A stretch of 64,000 nucleotides of DNA from Candidatus Thorarchaeota archaeon (GCA_029855935.1 JAGSHN010000004.1:1-64000), one strand, 5' to 3'. Positions 26,455 through 37,480 are shown, counted from the first letter of the stretch. Notes: generated by a model from the letters alone, not told the origin. A program made the numbers and translations.

Positions 26455-27657
26455 ATGATAGACTTCTCGCTCACTGAGGCACAGCTGGAACTCCAGCAGA
26501 GAGCACGGAGGTTCGCGCAGGAGTATATGATACCCTACGCGCACTACTACGATAGGACCGGTGAGTTCCCACGACCTATAATTCGCAAGGCGTGGGAGAT
26601 GGGTCTGATGAATCTCTCGATTCCCAGGGAGCACGGAGGACCCGGCCTTGGCGTCCTTGAGCAGTGTATCGTCGTGGAGGAGATGGCTGCAGGCTGCGCT
26701 GGGATGACGACAAGCATATACGTGAACAGCCTTGGAGCCGAACCAATCCTGATAGCGGGTAACACTGAGCAGAAAGAGAAGTATCTCAGACCACTGACAG
26801 AGGATCTGAAGTTCATCTCGTTTGCCTGTTCCGAGCCGGGGATGGGCAGTGATGTTGCAGGAATCCAGACTCGTGTGAAGAAGGAGGGGTCACACTATGT
26901 CATCAACGGCAGCAAGTTCTGGATCACTAACGCTCCGCACGCAGACTATTTCGCGGTCTTCGCCACCCTCGACCCCAGTCTCAGACATAAGGGGCTGTGC
27001 GCGTTCATCGTGGAGGCGGATTGGCCAGGTGTGAAGGTTGGCAGACCCGTTGAGAAGATGGGCCATCGCGCATCAACAACATCGTCAGTGATGTTCAGGG
27101 ATGTTAAGGTCCCCATAGATAACCTCCTTGGCCAAGAGGGTGAGGGATTCAGGATTGCAATGCAGACATTCGCCCTGACAAGACCCGCGATTGCAGCGTT
27201 TGCCACAGGGCTGGCACGTGCAGCAATGGAGTACGCACGGGAGTATGTCAACAAACGCAAGGCGTTCGGACAGAAACTGAGGGATTTTCAGGCCATTCAG
27301 TTCAAGCTTGCTGAGATGTATGTCAAGATAGAGGCATCACGACTGCTGTATATGAAGGCCTCTTGGGAGGCGGATCGCAGCGGAAGGTCGACAGTGCTAG
27401 CCAGTATCGCGAAGGCGTTTGCAACAGATGCGGCAATGTGGGTCGCAAGCGAGGCAGTCCAGATTCACGGTGGCTACGGATACATCGACCAGTACCCAAT
27501 CGAGAAGTTGTTCCGTGATGCCAAGCTGTATCAGATATATGAGGGGACCAGCGAGATCCAGCGCCTCATTCTCGGAAGGCACGTGCTGGATGCGTACGAA
27601 CCAGCGATGAAGAAGCCACCAAGATGGTACAACGAGAAACCACCGGACTTTGACTGA
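26455..27657 (+). CDS. acyl-CoA dehydrogenase
   Basis: 'MIDFSLTEAQLELQQRARRFAQEYM', 'CSEPGMGSDVAGIQT', 'YEGTSEIQRLILGR'. Confidence 0.93.
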   Translation: MIDFSLTEAQLELQQRARRFAQEYMIPYAHYYDRTGEFPRPIIRKAWEMGLMNLSIPREHGGPGLGVLEQCIVVEEMAAGCAGMTTSIYVNSLGAEPILIAGNTEQKEKYLRPLTEDLKFISFACSEPGMGSDVAGIQTRVKKEGSHYVINGSKFWITNAPHADYFAVFATLDPSLRHKGLCAFIVEADWPGVKVGRPVEKMGHRASTTSSVMFRDVKVPIDNLLGQEGEGFRIAMQTFALTRPAIAAFATGLARAAMEYAREYVNKRKAFGQKLRDFQAIQFKLAEMYVKIEASRLLYMKASWEADRSGRSTVLASIAKAFATDAAMWVASEAVQIHGGYGYIDQYPIEKLFRDAKLYQIYEGTSEIQRLILGRHVLDAYEPAMKKPPRWYNEKPPDFD

Positions 27658-27749
27658 AGACATCTCTCAGATGCCACCCGGGGCGCAACGAATGACTTAT
27701 ACGACTTGCACGGGAGCGCCTCCTCTGTGAGGTATGGCCACTGGCCTCA

Positions 27750-29453
27750 GTGGTGACCGTGGACGAGGCGTGCGACTTGGTCGGAACGAGAGATGACGTC
27801 AGATTCGTCTTTGTGACTGGTGGTGTTCTTTCAGGCATAGGAAAGGGGGCAACAACAGCATCAATCGCCCGGCTGTTCCAGTTCAGGGGCTATACCATCC
27901 GAATTGTCAAGATAGACCCCTATCTGAACATCGACCCAGGAACGCTGAATCCGATTGAACACGGAGAGGTCTTTGTCACCGAGGAAACTTGGGTCTTCAG
28001 GCCAGTCGAGGACTTCGAGTTCCCGATATCTGAGATTGACCTCGACTTTGGTACATACGAGCGCTTCACCGGTATGGACGTTCATCCCTCGCAGAACATC
28101 ACCTCGGGACAGATATACACCTCTGTCATTCTGGGAGAGCGGAGGGGCAGCTTTCTGGGGCGCACGGTACAGATAATCCCCCACGTCACCGACGAGATAA
28201 AGAGACGAATCTGGGAGAACGCAGAGAAGGAGCCTGTGCCCGATGTGCTGCTTGTGGAGATAGGGGGAACTGTGGGTGACATCGAGGCAATGCCCTTTCT
28301 GGAGGCTGTGAGACAGCTTGCACGCGAAGTGGGAAGACGGCGAGTTGCACTTGTCCACGTGACCCTAGTCCCGTATATGAAATCGGTTGGAGAGTTCAAG
28401 ACGAAGCCCACGCAACACAGTGTCCGCACTCTGCAGGGCCTCGGCCTTCAACCTGATTTTGTCATCTGCAGAGCAGAGCACGAACTCACTCAGCCTGCGA
28501 AGGAGAAGATTGCCCTGTTCTGCAACGTCCCAGAGCAGAATGTCATCTCAAACCCGGACATTGACATCATATACAGATTGCCCCTCTCATTTGAAGAGCA
28601 GGGGTTGGGCACTGCCCTCATCAATCATTTTGGTATGGAGCAGCGCGAACCGCAACTCGACGAGTGGCGCCAGATGGTGGCAAAGTACGAGAATGCCTCT
28701 GAAGAGATCACGATTGCGATGCCTGGAAAATACACTATGCTCAGCGACTCGTACAAGAGCATCAACGAGGCGCTCGCACACGCGGGAGCCGCCTGCGGTG
28801 CCAGGGTGAAGATTCGTTGGATTGAAACCGAAACTCACTGCGATGACAACTGTCTAAGGGAGGACCTAGAGGATGTCGATGGCGTGCTTCTCACACCGGG
28901 ATTTGGTGCCAGAGGTGTTGAGGGGATGATCAGTGCTGCGGCCGTCGCCCGAGAGAAACAGATACCGTTCTTGGGTATATGCTACGGTGCCCAGCTTGGT
29001 GCTGTCGCCTTTGCAAGGAGAGTGATGGGATGGGAGGGTGCCCACACTACGGAGGTGGACCCGGACAGCCTCTATCCGGTGGTTGACCTGATGGACGAAC
29101 AGAAACAGGCAAAGAACAAGGGCGGCACAATGCGCCTGGGGGCCCACGTGGTCAGGATACTCCCCGACACGAAACTACATAGCCTCTACGGCGTGACCGA
29201 AACCAAGGAGAGGTTCAGGCATCGCTATCATCTGATTGGTAGATACATAAACAAGATGAAAGACAAGGGGCTTGTCGTGTCTGCGGTCGACGAGACGGGC
29301 AGGATAATCAATGCGATAGAGCTTGTCAACCACCCGTTCTGGATTGGAGTACAGTTTCATCCTGAGTTCAAGTCCCGTCCGGACAGGCCACACCCCCTAT
29401 ACTTGGGACTAATAAGGGCGGCAATCGAACATAAGACGGGGAAAGCTCGGTGA
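27750..29453 (+). CDS. pyrG: CTP synthase
   Basis: '[26 protein letters not shown]' and glutaminase '[11 protein letters not shown]', '[12 protein letters not shown]'. Confidence 0.95.
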   Translation: MVTVDEACDLVGTRDDVRFVFVTGGVLSGIGKGATTASIARLFQFRGYTIRIVKIDPYLNIDPGTLNPIEHGEVFVTEETWVFRPVEDFEFPISEIDLDFGTYERFTGMDVHPSQNITSGQIYTSVILGERRGSFLGRTVQIIPHVTDEIKRRIWENAEKEPVPDVLLVEIGGTVGDIEAMPFLEAVRQLAREVGRRRVALVHVTLVPYMKSVGEFKTKPTQHSVRTLQGLGLQPDFVICRAEHELTQPAKEKIALFCNVPEQNVISNPDIDIIYRLPLSFEEQGLGTALINHFGMEQREPQLDEWRQMVAKYENASEEITIAMPGKYTMLSDSYKSINEALAHAGAACGARVKIRWIETETHCDDNCLREDLEDVDGVLLTPGFGARGVEGMISAAAVAREKQIPFLGICYGAQLGAVAFARRVMGWEGAHTTEVDPDSLYPVVDLMDEQKQAKNKGGTMRLGAHVVRILPDTKLHSLYGVTETKERFRHRYHLIGRYINKMKDKGLVVSAVDETGRIINAIELVNHPFWIGVQFHPEFKSRPDRPHPLYLGLIRAAIEHKTGKAR

Positions 29454-30607
29454 GTCACGACCTTGACGAGAAGCTCGCGCGTGTCGTACAGGAGATAGAA
29501 CGCATAGAGAAGACACGCACACGCTTCGGAGCAGTGATGCGACAGGTCAAACAGGACATCGACATCTCAAGATTCCCCGCAGCCGCCGAGGGCATTGCAA
29601 CTCCCGAGTTTGTCAAGAGAATCGACCCCGTCCCGCTCAAGGGTCTGACCATCGCAGGCATAGATGGAGGTCTTGTCAGAAGAGAGTTCCACTCTGTGGA
29701 TCTTGTCATCACAAGAGGGGTTGCGGTAATATTCCGTTTTGGATTCAAGGATGGCCCGGTGGTGGACTTCTTTCCCGACCCGTTCCCCGTACCGAACGTC
29801 GGCTATGACACGAAGCCGTTGAGCGCAATAGAGTCTGAGCAGATGGCTACCCTTGAGCGGGTCTCCACAGAGCTGAGAGTGGCACTGTCTGTTCTCGAGA
29901 AGTTTCACACGAACATCATCCTGATGGACGGGAGCCTGTTCTTCCATCCCCGGGACCGACCGTCCAGCAGCTCCGAGGCATACGAGAAGTTCCAAGAGGT
30001 GCTTGCTCTGTATCGACAGCTGTACACCAAGGCGTCAAAGTCAGAGTGCACACTCGTTGGAGTTGTCAAGGATAGTAGGTCCACCCGTGTGGTCAACCTA
30101 CTAGGTGATATTCTACCTCACCTGCTTCGAGACCCTGAGATGTTTGAGCTGATGCGCGACATTGACTATCGGGGCCTGCTGAGGCACTCAAGAGACTGTG
30201 ACATCCTCGATACATTCTTGGATGAGGGGGAGAGAACTATCGTATTCAGATACGCCACGGAGCTCACACAGAGCCACAATGCGTTAGATGATCTCCTCAC
30301 GTGGGCATCATCGATATGGGTGACATACATAAAGACCGCCCGGGATGATTTGCCACTCAGGGTGGAGGTCCTCGCAAGAGATGACCCCTCAAGCATCGAG
30401 GTCGTCGATAGGACACTTGCGGCACTGCTGCCACTGTCATCGCACCATCCCGAGTACGGAGTCCCCGCACCCATCGTAGAGGCCGACACACGGGCCCGCA
30501 TTACGAATAGGGAGGCTCAGTTTGTCCTAGACAGGCTTGTGGTGCTCGCAGGGCCGCACTATAGACCGCTGGAGAAGAGAAGGTCGAGAAATCCCTTCGG
30601 AGGATAG
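29450..30607 (+). CDS. nurA: NurA nuclease
   Basis: 'IAGIDGGLVRREFHSVDLVITRGVAVIF', 'ILMDGSLFFHPRDRP', upstream of herA. Confidence 0.82.
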   Translation: MSHDLDEKLARVVQEIERIEKTRTRFGAVMRQVKQDIDISRFPAAAEGIATPEFVKRIDPVPLKGLTIAGIDGGLVRREFHSVDLVITRGVAVIFRFGFKDGPVVDFFPDPFPVPNVGYDTKPLSAIESEQMATLERVSTELRVALSVLEKFHTNIILMDGSLFFHPRDRPSSSSEAYEKFQEVLALYRQLYTKASKSECTLVGVVKDSRSTRVVNLLGDILPHLLRDPEMFELMRDIDYRGLLRHSRDCDILDTFLDEGERTIVFRYATELTQSHNALDDLLTWASSIWVTYIKTARDDLPLRVEVLARDDPSSIEVVDRTLAALLPLSSHHPEYGVPAPIVEADTRARITNREAQFVLDRLVVLAGPHYRPLEKRRSRNPFGG

Positions 30608-30611
30608 TAGA

Positions 30612-32132
30612 TTGAATACTGAGAACGCTGGTTCGCAGCGGCTGGGAACTGTGATCTGTGAGGACAATAGTCCGAACGTGATGGAGTTCTCCTTTGTCGT
30701 GGAGGGAGGACCAGATGATATTGTGGCCAGAAGAGGCCAGTTCGTCGGTGTGTCAACCGATGCTGGAGTCGTCATAGCGCGTGTTCAGGACCTCGTCCGT
30801 CGGAACCGTTACTACCAGCAGGTGGAGGCTGTCAGAGAATACCAGTCAAAGGGAGAGCCTCTGAGGGCCATCTTTCCGACTGATCGATGGCAGATCACGG
30901 TCGCGCAGGCCCGTGTTGTCGGACTCTGGGCCAATGGTCAGAGACTCAAGCCATACTTCGCAGTCTCGCCAGGGGCCGTTGTCAGGAGCGTCGATGAGGA
31001 TGTGCTTGCCGCTTTTCTGCACCTAGATATGGAGAATGGTCTTGCACTGGGCACCCTCGACCATAATCAGGTGGTATTCAAGCCCAGCCTGTCACGCCTG
31101 CTCTCCAAACATATGGCAATACTGGCGATGAGTGGGGCAGGCAAGTCATACTTTGTTTCGGTGCTTCTTGAGGAGTTGCTCTCAAGGACGAGAGAGCAGG
31201 GACGCATCGGCGTCGTCCTCATTGATGTCCATGGGGAATACTCGTATCTCAAGAGTGTGACACCTGCTGATCTCGGCCTGAAGGGCGACTGCTTCGAGGT
31301 TGAGCATGTGCGGGGCTCACACTTTCAGATTCCTGTTCAGTCGCTCTCTGCAGACGCGATTGGGGCTTTCGTCGCTGATATGAGTAGCGTCCAAGTGCGC
31401 GACCTACGAAGAGTCGTCTCTGAGATACGCAAAACCAGTCCCGAAGGCTACACTCTCAAGAGCCTTGTCGACCGCATCGAGAGCGACGATCATATCAGAG
31501 GCAACACAAGAGAGGCCCTCGCCAGCTGGCTCGTCAGCCTTGATGAAACGGGACTCTTTGGGATAGAGGCAGCGCCCGACCTGAGATCGATGGTACGTCC
31601 TGGCAAGCTCACAATTGTGGATCTGAGCGACTTCATATCGCTAAAGAAGAAGCAGATTATCGTGGCCTATCTTGCACGCGAACTGCTCTATCTGCGACGG
31701 CAGGGCAAGGTGCCTCCATTTCTGATGATACTGGAGGAGGCACATCAGTTCTGTCCCGAGAGTAGATACGAGCTGGCTCTGCCAAGACCGCAGATTGAAA
31801 CCATTGCGAGAGAGGGGCGCAAGTTCTTTGCCCTTCTCTGCCTGATCTCACAACGGCCAGTGAAGCTCTCAACCACCGTCCTGAGCCAGTGCAGCAATCA
31901 GGTGATACTGAGGACAACGAACCCCTACGACCTCGACCATATAGGCAGGAGTAGCGAGGGGATAGACCGGGGTGCACTCGATGCCATAACGACACTTGAG
32001 GTGGGAGAGGCGCTGTTTGTGGGAGAGGTCGTGTCTGTACCCACTTTCGTAAAGATAAGGCGCCGCAAGATAGAGCCACAGGGAGTGGGTAGTGACCTCC
32101 TTGAGGCCCTCAAGGCAGCCGACCGGGCCTGA
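30612..32132 (+). CDS. herA: HerA helicase/ATPase
   Basis: 'MAILAMSGAGKSYFVSVLLEELL', 'VVLIDVHGEYSYL', 'PPFLMILEEAHQFCPE'; TTG start likely. Confidence 0.9.
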   Translation: MNTENAGSQRLGTVICEDNSPNVMEFSFVVEGGPDDIVARRGQFVGVSTDAGVVIARVQDLVRRNRYYQQVEAVREYQSKGEPLRAIFPTDRWQITVAQARVVGLWANGQRLKPYFAVSPGAVVRSVDEDVLAAFLHLDMENGLALGTLDHNQVVFKPSLSRLLSKHMAILAMSGAGKSYFVSVLLEELLSRTREQGRIGVVLIDVHGEYSYLKSVTPADLGLKGDCFEVEHVRGSHFQIPVQSLSADAIGAFVADMSSVQVRDLRRVVSEIRKTSPEGYTLKSLVDRIESDDHIRGNTREALASWLVSLDETGLFGIEAAPDLRSMVRPGKLTIVDLSDFISLKKKQIIVAYLARELLYLRRQGKVPPFLMILEEAHQFCPESRYELALPRPQIETIAREGRKFFALLCLISQRPVKLSTTVLSQCSNQVILRTTNPYDLDHIGRSSEGIDRGALDAITTLEVGEALFVGEVVSVPTFVKIRRRKIEPQGVGSDLLEALKAADRA

Positions 32133-32772
32133 TACCACAACAACACTCAAGAGCAATTGGAGTGACCTGGAGGACGGTAAACAGCGGTGGGTACCAGCCG
32201 TGGCTGAACGCAGACTTGAGGACATAGACGGACTCATCGATCGGATTCAGACGGGACTCGTCGAACTCTTTGATCTCTTCCGCGAGCTGAGAAGACAGCT
32301 CCACATAGCCAGCGCCGCTGCAGGAAGGGGTGCGCGGTCGGTGGCGACAGGACAGAGAGAGACAGCCGCACGGCAACCGGGTGTTGCTGGAACGGCATCA
32401 CAGAGTCGAGGCAACAACACAGGATCGCACCCAGAAACCACACGGTATTCGACTCAAGGAACAAGAGGCGTAGCGACACCACCAATCTCGCGTAAGACGC
32501 TGATCAACAAGGTACTTGACATGTTTGCACGGCATGTCGAGGCGGCTGATGCCGTCGCTAGTGTTCTGGCGCGGGAGCTGGAACGTGCCAGAGCCACACT
32601 GATAACGCCCGAGTATCCCAACGAGAGTGTGGCAGGAGATATGGCCATAGTGCTCCGATTCCTCCGGGCCCGTGGAGAGAGAGGAATCAGACCTCAAGAG
32701 AGGGACAACATACTTCAGAGGATACACCGGTGGAAGATGCACCTCATTGCTGATGCGACTCGTGGCCAGTGA
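32092..32772 (+). CDS. uncharacterised protein downstream of herA
   Basis: 226 aa; helical N- and C-terminal parts separated by a Thr/Gly/Arg-rich linker; overlaps herA by 41 nt. Confidence 0.55.
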   Translation: MTSLRPSRQPTGPDTTTTLKSNWSDLEDGKQRWVPAVAERRLEDIDGLIDRIQTGLVELFDLFRELRRQLHIASAAAGRGARSVATGQRETAARQPGVAGTASQSRGNNTGSHPETTRYSTQGTRGVATPPISRKTLINKVLDMFARHVEAADAVASVLARELERARATLITPEYPNESVAGDMAIVLRFLRARGERGIRPQERDNILQRIHRWKMHLIADATRGQ

Positions 32773-32798
32773 CAGAGATATATGCTGGCCACAAAACA

Positions 32799-33116
32799 CT
32801 ACTCAAGGTCGATAATTATTCGCTTCACCTTGGTACGGGAGAGTTTCTTCAATCCGTGCTGACCGGGCTCGTATCGACAGTCCAGAAGACCAGCCTCGGC
32901 CAATATCTTGATCTGGGCACTTGCATTGGCCTCAGTGCCCCCGAGGTGCCGTGCAACACGGGTGACATCATTCTCACTGTGGAGCAGTAGTTTGAGAATC
33001 TTCAGACGGGTGCCTGATGACAGGGCTCGTCCAATGCGCAGAATTGCCTCATCGCTATTCACGTGCAGTGTTTCTGACAGTGGTAACACCTCGCTTTGAC
33101 TATTGGGATTGCTCAA
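32799..33116 (-). CDS. ArsR-like winged-helix regulator
   Basis: 'ALSSGTRLKILKLLLHSENDVTRVARHLGGTEANASAQIKILAEAGLL'. Confidence 0.75.
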   Translation of the reverse strand: MSNPNSQSEVLPLSETLHVNSDEAILRIGRALSSGTRLKILKLLLHSENDVTRVARHLGGTEANASAQIKILAEAGLLDCRYEPGQHGLKKLSRTKVKRIIIDLE

Positions 33117-33242
33117 GTATCCCTTTATTATAGTTGCCGTTTAGTATAGCATAAAAATGGTCGTCTTTGCCAATGGCGCCAATAGCCTCATATCAAATCT
33201 TATAGGTGTACTGATGCACATCTCACGTGAGAGCTGAGGCTA

Positions 33243-35285
33243 ATGCCAGATGACGCTGGCCATGAATTTATCATCGGCTTCGATATCCTTCCTTCTCACA
33301 GTCCTCGCTCCAAGAGCACGCCGAAGTTCGCCTGCGCCGTGATGCGTGACGGTATACTACTGACCGACTACGATGAGATCTCCCGGAGGCAGTTGCTCGG
33401 CCTCGTGAGGGAGATTGAGCCGGTGTATCTTGCGACCGACAATATATTCGAAATCGTCCCGGACACCAAGACAGTGTTCAGATTCATAGACCGACTGCCA
33501 CCAGTAACAAGGCTTGTTCAAGTGACAGGAATACCTCCGCATCAGACATCTCTCAAGAGCCTGGCCCGGCGATACCGGATACCCTTTCGTGGCAAGCCTA
33601 CACCGCTGGAGAGTGCAAGAGCCGCCGCCAAGCTTGCCTCTATGGGTGTTGGGTACTCACTGGAGTGCTTTGGAGAACAGACCGAGATAAAGGTCACACG
33701 TGGTCGAAAGATGGGACGTGGCGGCCAGAGCGCCAACCGCTATCGTAGAAAGCTGCACTCTGAGATCCAGCAGATGACGAGGTACATCGAGCAACAGCTC
33801 AGGGGGGCAGAGATAGACTATGATGTTGATGTCAGGGCCTCGGACTATGGATATGCCAGTTCGAGGATAGTCGCGTATGCACCACTACCAGTCATCAGCG
33901 GGCTCGTCGAGAGCAAGAGGGGTGGCGACTTCAATGTGATAGTGTCGCCAGTACGAAAACGGGTCGAGTTCTTGCCACTTGAGCCCAAGGCGGTGCCCGC
34001 AGATGTGCATCCACGGTACTTCATAATGGGCATCGACCCGGGGACGACCGCCGCGGTCTGCCTCCTGACCTTCGAGGGGAAGGTGCATCTGCTTCAGAGC
34101 AAGAAGGGTCTGACTAGAGCAGACATAATTCGAACGGTCTACGAGGAGGGGGTACCCGTGCTAGTTGCCACGGACACAACACCTGTTCCACACTTCGTGA
34201 AGAAGATTGCGGGGACACTCAATGCTGAACTGTTCGTGCCAAACAAGCCCATTCCCGTGGTCGAGAAGCAGGAACTTGCAAGAAGTTTCTCAAGCTCGGT
34301 AAGAATCTCGAACTCCCATGAGAGGGACGCGCTCACGGCTGCCGTCTATGCATATCGGAGCGTCTTACCGAAGCTGCAACAGATAGACCATAGAGTCCGC
34401 GAGGAACGATTGCCAATTGACCGAAACCATCTGAAGGCCCTAGTACTGAAGGGTATGCCGATGAACGAGGCGATCGCGCGACTCACTCAGGAGGAGGCGG
34501 AGGTCGTGGAGGTGGCTCCGGCACAGGAGACCGACCACGAAACAGAGGAGGTCCTCTCGGTTGAGAGGATGGATGCCCTGAAACAGAGGATTGCTCAGCT
34601 GGAGACGGAAAACGCAGTACTGACCGAGAAGATAGAGGACCTGAAGAGACTGGTTGAATATCACAAGTTTCGTGAGAGTGAGCTGGCGTACAGCCTTGAG
34701 ATTGTCAATAGAGAGAACTATTGGCGCATCAAGAGGGATCGCGAGGTCGCCAAGAAGAACGCAGAGCTGCAGAAGGCACGACGAGAGATAAGGTCACTGC
34801 AGAAAAGGATACGGGGTCTGTACGAACGTCTGGAGCGTCTGCGGGGCGTGAAACGCCTTGAGATACGGGGCGACAAGATTGCCATCAAGACAATCCCACA
34901 CTTTACGAAGGAGAGCATCGAGGAGTATGCTCAGAAGGTGGGAATACGACGGGGCGACATCGTGCTGTTCGAGGATGCAAGTGGTGGAGGACCGCAGACT
35001 GCAGGACTGATAATTGATCGTGGAGTGAGAGCCATCATAGTGGACACGCCCCTGTCGCATCTGGCTGAGGAGGAGCTCGTACGGGCGACCATCCCGGTCA
35101 TCAATGCCAGTGAGGTCGAGCTTCAGAGAGTGGACGAGTTCGCCTTTATCGACAGGAAAAAGTTCGAACGGCAGTTGCGAGGATTCATGAGGGAGGCAAG
35201 GGAACGCGCTCGACAGAGGGGAGAGGAGCATCTCATCGAGCTCATCGAGCAGTATAGACTCAGGTCACAGGAGGACCCGTACTGA
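33243..35285 (+). CDS. DUF460 (RNase H-like fold) protein with coiled coil
   Basis: 'IIGFDILPSHSPRSKSTPKFACAVMRDG', 'FIMGIDPGTTAAVCLLTFEG', long central coiled coil. Confidence 0.8.
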   Translation: MPDDAGHEFIIGFDILPSHSPRSKSTPKFACAVMRDGILLTDYDEISRRQLLGLVREIEPVYLATDNIFEIVPDTKTVFRFIDRLPPVTRLVQVTGIPPHQTSLKSLARRYRIPFRGKPTPLESARAAAKLASMGVGYSLECFGEQTEIKVTRGRKMGRGGQSANRYRRKLHSEIQQMTRYIEQQLRGAEIDYDVDVRASDYGYASSRIVAYAPLPVISGLVESKRGGDFNVIVSPVRKRVEFLPLEPKAVPADVHPRYFIMGIDPGTTAAVCLLTFEGKVHLLQSKKGLTRADIIRTVYEEGVPVLVATDTTPVPHFVKKIAGTLNAELFVPNKPIPVVEKQELARSFSSSVRISNSHERDALTAAVYAYRSVLPKLQQIDHRVREERLPIDRNHLKALVLKGMPMNEAIARLTQEEAEVVEVAPAQETDHETEEVLSVERMDALKQRIAQLETENAVLTEKIEDLKRLVEYHKFRESELAYSLEIVNRENYWRIKRDREVAKKNAELQKARREIRSLQKRIRGLYERLERLRGVKRLEIRGDKIAIKTIPHFTKESIEEYAQKVGIRRGDIVLFEDASGGGPQTAGLIIDRGVRAIIVDTPLSHLAEEELVRATIPVINASEVELQRVDEFAFIDRKKFERQLRGFMREARERARQRGEEHLIELIEQYRLRSQEDPY

Positions 35286-35315
35286 CCTGCTGATACTCTA
35301 CCGCGGCCGGAGTTG

Positions 35316-35531
35316 TCATTCCGGAATCTGGATCCAGAGAATGTTGTTTCCACGAATCAATACGGAACCGTACTTTGCACGAGTCTCCTCGCCCTCAAGC
35401 TCTTCAGCGTCGCTCAGAGTGAGGTTCATGTACACGTCACATCGCGTGAGACGACCGCGAAAGACCCGCTGATCCTTCAGCTTGATGGACACAATCTCGT
35501 CAATCATCGACTCAAGAGCCTTGATGGGCAT
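35316..35531 (-). CDS. Sm-like archaeal protein
   Basis: 'MPIKALESMIDEIVSIKLKDQRVFRGRLTRCDVYMNLTLSDAEEL...KYGSVLIRGNNILWIQIPE': Sm1 and Sm2 motifs. Confidence 0.87.
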   Translation of the reverse strand: MPIKALESMIDEIVSIKLKDQRVFRGRLTRCDVYMNLTLSDAEELEGEETRAKYGSVLIRGNNILWIQIPE

Positions 35532-35779
35532 CTGCTCACTCGACACAGGTCTTTCCTCACAGGCAAGCCCCGTTGGGGGGATTATAAACTCTTTGTTACG
35601 CGGAGCGGGGTGGACCTGATTCGAGGTATCATAGACATCGTGATAGGTGTCAATGCAATCACAAGACCATCTCGTTGAGGTGCCAGAGGCGTTGGTGCGT
35701 GGATCGTCCACCCAGGATGGCCGTGTTCAGTCAATATTAAGAGGGGAGCCCGGCTAGAGATGGACGGGTCTGTGTTGAG

Positions 35780-36772
35780 ATGACGCTGATGTGTCTAGGC
35801 CTTGAGGGGACCGCCCATTCATTCGGCGCCGGTGTAGTCACGGATGACGGCAAGGTTCTATCTAACGTATGGGACATGCTGTCACCTAGGGAGGGCGGGA
35901 TTCATCCACGCGAGGCCAGTAGACATCACGCTGAACTTGGTCCCTCAATCGTGAAACAGGCTATTGAGAAGGCAGGAGTCCAGCCGCAGGACGTAGACTT
36001 GATTGCCTTCTCGCGTGGACCAGGTCTCGGCCCCTGTCTTCGTGTGACTGCCACAATCGCCCGAACCCTCTCGCTACATCTGGGCGTCCCGCTGGTGGGA
36101 GTGAATCACTGTGTGGCGCATGTGGAGATAGGGTGTCTCGAGTCGGGATTCCAAGACCCTGTGACGGTATACGTGTCAGGAGGAAACACTCAGATCATCG
36201 CCTTTGCCGGACAGCGGTTCCGAACCTTTGGCGAAACACTCGACATCGCAATCGGCAACATGCTAGACACGCTCGGCCGTGAGATCGGGATGCGCTTTCC
36301 CGCAGGACCAACCATTGAGCGCGAGGCGAGAAGAGGGGAGAGATATTATCAGCTTCCATACTCGGTGAAAGGAATGGACCTGAGCTATTCGGGGATGCTC
36401 ACTGCAGCCAAGCGACTATATCAAGAGGGAATCCCTATACCGGACATCTGTCACAGCGTCCAAGAAACTGCCTTTGGCATGCTCGCGGAGATAGCAGAGC
36501 GTGCGATAGCACACACAAAGAAGAGAGAACTCCTTCTCACGGGTGGTGTGGCTCGCAACAACAGACTCACCGAGATACTCAAGGGAGTGGCACAACGACA
36601 CAGTGCGAGATTTCACAGGGTATCGCCACCGCTTGCAGGCGACCAAGGAGCTATGATAGCGTGGACTGGCATCCTGCAGTTCAAAGCGGGGGATCATCTT
36701 CAAGTGCCCGAGTCGCACGTCCTACCGAAATGGAGGACTGACGAGCAGGACATCATATGGAGGAGGGGGTAG
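35780..36772 (+). CDS. kae1: tRNA N6-threonylcarbamoyladenosine synthase Kae1
   Basis: 'CLGLEGTAHSFGAGVV', 'HHAELGPSIV', 'GVNHCVAHVEIG', 'LLLTGGVARNNRL'. Confidence 0.93.
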   Translation: MTLMCLGLEGTAHSFGAGVVTDDGKVLSNVWDMLSPREGGIHPREASRHHAELGPSIVKQAIEKAGVQPQDVDLIAFSRGPGLGPCLRVTATIARTLSLHLGVPLVGVNHCVAHVEIGCLESGFQDPVTVYVSGGNTQIIAFAGQRFRTFGETLDIAIGNMLDTLGREIGMRFPAGPTIEREARRGERYYQLPYSVKGMDLSYSGMLTAAKRLYQEGIPIPDICHSVQETAFGMLAEIAERAIAHTKKRELLLTGGVARNNRLTEILKGVAQRHSARFHRVSPPLAGDQGAMIAWTGILQFKAGDHLQVPESHVLPKWRTDEQDIIWRRG

Positions 36773-37407
36773 GCGTGGTGAACGAGGAGATCTGGGCACT
36801 CGGGGCAGAGTCGGTGATTCTCAGAGTCAGAAGATGGGGGCGAACACTCATCGAGAAGAGAAGGAGGGCAAAGCCGTACCTGCTGCCAGAGATAGACTCC
36901 CTACTGAGGCGCCAGAGAACAAACAGAGAGTGCAGGATGCTCAACCGTGTGAGGAGGCTCGGTGTGCGCGCCCCAACCGTATACGCTGTTGACTGGTCAA
37001 GCTACTCGATTCTTATGGACTTTGTACAGGGAGAGCAGCTCAAGGTCATTGCTCAGACGTGTTCAGATGACGACTTGATGGACCTATGCAAGGAGTTTGG
37101 ACGGATGCTGGGGCTCCTTCACACAGGCGGTGTTGTCCACGGTGACCCCACAACAAGCAACATCATTGTCGACCCGCAACGGAGGCTCTGGCTCGTGGAC
37201 TTTGGCCTCGCGGAATGGAACGCAACAGTGGAGATGATGGCCGTCGACTTGCACCTTGTGCGTCGAACACTGGAAACCACACATTGGGATCGACAGGAGA
37301 TTATGCTCGACGCGGTACTGCAGGGATACTGGGATCAGATGGCCAGCTCGGCAGACGAGATACTCAGCAGGATGGAGGAGATAAGGGAACGCGGGAGATA
37401 CCACTAG
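36757..37407 (+). CDS. bud32: Bud32 kinase (KEOPS)
   Basis: 'KRRRAKPYLLPEIDSLLRRQRTNRECRML', 'GVVHGDPTTSNIIVD', 'LVDFGLAE'. Confidence 0.92.
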   Translation: MEEGVGVVNEEIWALGAESVILRVRRWGRTLIEKRRRAKPYLLPEIDSLLRRQRTNRECRMLNRVRRLGVRAPTVYAVDWSSYSILMDFVQGEQLKVIAQTCSDDDLMDLCKEFGRMLGLLHTGGVVHGDPTTSNIIVDPQRRLWLVDFGLAEWNATVEMMAVDLHLVRRTLETTHWDRQEIMLDAVLQGYWDQMASSADEILSRMEEIRERGRYH

Positions 37408-37480
37408 TCTGGCAGTGCGGCTCAGCCATCGGGAGTGATTCGGCCCTCGATTTGCCTGTTGACGGGGCCACACGATAACG

